From Hyphomicrobiaceae bacterium (GTDB taxonomy: Bacteria > Pseudomonadota > Alphaproteobacteria > Rhizobiales > Hyphomicrobiaceae), in assembly GCA_020442225.1 (NCBI GenBank), contig JAGRKR010000590.1:7383-13343 (forward strand): DNA of 5,961 nucleotides. The letters are read 5' to 3'. Made by a program: the position numbers and the translations under genes. Below are positions 4,886 to 5,961 of the stretch, in pieces. Each line of letters begins with the position of its first letter. Within the stretch, counting starts at the first letter, position 1. Below the pieces are notes generated by a model that worked only from the letters and a program-made list of their open reading frames with translations, searched no databases and was not told where the DNA came from.

Positions 4886-5925
4886 CCCCAGGCCTGCGCG
4901 TCATCTCCCCGGGCATGCAGACGACGATCCAGGACCTCGGCCGCATCGGCTATCAGCGGTTCGGCGTGCCGGTGTCCGGCGCCCTCGACACCGTGGCCCT
5001 GCGTGCGGCCAATGCGCTTGCCGGCAACAGTTCCGACGCGGCGGCGCTGGAGGCCCTCTACCAGGGCCCCGTGCTCGAAGTGCTGGCCGAGAGCATCCGC
5101 GTGGCGGTCGTCGGCATCGGCGCAGGCCTGGAGATCGCCGGCGAGCCGGCGCGGCGAGTGCCCGCCTTGCGCAGCGTGCGCCTCGAACGAGGAGCTCGCG
5201 TACGCGTGCTCGTCGGCAGCGGTGCACTCGGGGCCGTGCTGGCCGTCGAAGGCGGCATCGCCATAGAGCCGGTGCTCGGCAGCCGCGCCACCTACGTCAG
5301 GGCCGCCATCGGCGGCCTCGACGGTCGCCCGCTGGCGGCTGGCGACACCCTGTCCGTGCGGCAGGAACGGGCCGGCGACACGGCAGACATCATGCTTGCG
5401 ACGCTCGATCTGCCGGTCGCGCGCGAGGTGCGCGTCGTGCTCGGACCGCAGGACGACTACTTCACGCCGGAGGCCATCGCTGATTTCCTCGGCACGACAT
5501 GGCGCGTCAGTGCCCAGGCCGACCGCATGGGACTGCGGCTGGAAGGCCCCAGGCTCGCTCACGCCAAGGGCTACAACATCGTTTCCGACGGCATCGCGCC
5601 GGGTGCAATCCAGGTTCCCGGCAACGGTCAGCCGATCGTCCTGCTCGCCGACCGGCAGACGTCGGGCGGCTATCCCAAGATCGCCACCGTCGCCTCGGCG
5701 GACCTGCCGGCTCTGGGTCGTGTCCTGCCGGGCGCCGAGATCAGCTTCCGCGCCATCGACGTCGAGACGGCGGAGGCGGCGCGCTGCGCCCTCGAAAGCG
5801 AGCTGGCCGCCTTGCCGTCCGCCTGCATCCCGGTCGGCGCCGAGATCAGGCCGCCCGACACCGCGCGGCTGCTGGAGAGCAACCTCGTCAGCGGTGTCGT
5901 CGATGCCGCCGCCGACGATTGGTGA
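4882..5925 (+). CDS. pxpC: 5-oxoprolinase subunit PxpC (KipA / biotin-dependent carboxyltransferase-like family)
   Basis: 347 residues of the carboxyltransferase A-B domain family (KipA, urea amidolyase-related), the partner of PxpB in 5-oxoprolinase. Visible signatures are VISPGMQTTIQDLGR (7-21), FGVPVSGALD (27-36), RAANALAGN (41-49), ALEALYQGPVLEV (55-67), the mid-domain AVEGGI (121-126) and VRVVLGPQDDYF (183-194). The long conserved C-terminal block follows: ADRMGLRLEGP (213-223), SDGIAPGAIQVPGNGQPIV (235-253), LADRQTSGGYPKIATV (255-270) and LPGAEISF (282-289). The length is about the family norm and no motif is missing. ATG 4882 overlaps the pxpB stop by 4 bp, so the two are one operon. 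The third subunit, PxpA (LamB/YcsF family), often adjacent, is not seen; only 36 bp follow this gene in the window. Biotin-dependent carboxylation, suggested by the old family name, is less likely: no biotin carrier or carboxylase gene is visible. Confidence 0.93.
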   Translation: MTPGLRVISPGMQTTIQDLGRIGYQRFGVPVSGALDTVALRAANALAGNSSDAAALEALYQGPVLEVLAESIRVAVVGIGAGLEIAGEPARRVPALRSVRLERGARVRVLVGSGALGAVLAVEGGIAIEPVLGSRATYVRAAIGGLDGRPLAAGDTLSVRQERAGDTADIMLATLDLPVAREVRVVLGPQDDYFTPEAIADFLGTTWRVSAQADRMGLRLEGPRLAHAKGYNIVSDGIAPGAIQVPGNGQPIVLLADRQTSGGYPKIATVASADLPALGRVLPGAEISFRAIDVETAEAARCALESELAALPSACIPVGAEIRPPDTARLLESNLVSGVVDAAADDW

Positions 5926-5961
5926 GGCGCCGGACTTTGAGCGACGGCGACGCGGCCGCGG

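Noticed and set aside
4681..5562. Minus-strand open frame (293 codons) opposite pxpB and pxpC
   Set aside because: It is antisense to two strongly recognised genes and its product has no recognisable motif.
5926..5961. Possible start of a further gene (TTG at 5937-5939, reading M-S-D-G-D-A-A-A)
   Set aside because: Only about 8 codons are available and there is no clear ribosome site, so it cannot be supported.
1..5961. Mobile element, CRISPR, toxin-antitoxin or defence system
   Set aside because: No direct-repeat arrays, transposase or integrase motifs, terminal inverted repeats or toxin-like small gene pairs were seen. All complete genes fit metabolic families.

Overview
The window is GC-rich (about two thirds G+C by eye) and densely coded. 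It holds six complete protein genes and one partial one, with little intergenic DNA. Codon use looks uniformly GC-rich, and I see no tRNA, rRNA, CRISPR array, transposase or insertion-sequence end. The gene types (CoxI/XdhC with MocA, a CofD relative of the proteobacterial 'EHLGLH-SPD' type, PxpB/PxpC) suggest a high-GC proteobacterium, most likely an alphaproteobacterium. That placement is inference, since nothing here is a phylogenetic marker.

Layout. (1) Positions 1-405, plus strand: the 3' end of a protein with a nucleotide-binding, SLOG-like motif. It converges on (2) 438-2153, minus strand: a two-gene operon, xdhC then mocA-like, for maturation of a molybdenum hydroxylase cofactor. The hydroxylase subunits themselves are not in the window. 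(3) Positions 2154-2311: a 158-bp divergent promoter region with a recognisable sigma70-like promoter on the plus strand. (4) Positions 2312-2878, plus strand: a carboxymuconolactone decarboxylase (CMD) family protein, ending head-on against (5) 2913-3965, minus strand: a divergent CofD-like protein (F420-biosynthesis phosphotransferase fold). A GC-rich hairpin sits at that convergence. (6) Positions 3966-4165: a 200-bp divergent region with an AT-rich patch and a perfect 10-bp palindrome. (7) Positions 4166-5925, plus strand: pxpB and pxpC, overlapping by 4 bp, two of the three subunits of the ATP-dependent prokaryotic 5-oxoprolinase. The LamB/YcsF-type third subunit, PxpA, is not in the window.

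How the genes fit together. XdhC and MocA are established partners: MocA makes the cytidylated molybdenum cofactor, and XdhC binds and delivers cofactor to a xanthine dehydrogenase/CO dehydrogenase-type enzyme. PxpB and PxpC form one enzyme with PxpA. The CMD protein and the CofD-like protein are each monocistronic and have no obvious partner here. The locus looks like housekeeping and accessory catabolic metabolism rather than a defence or mobile system. The most unusual item is the CofD-like protein. It keeps one family signature (NTTDD plus SPDIDAVLYTLAGL) but has lost nearly all the other conserved ligand-binding motifs while keeping an open full-length frame. It may be a repurposed member of the family.
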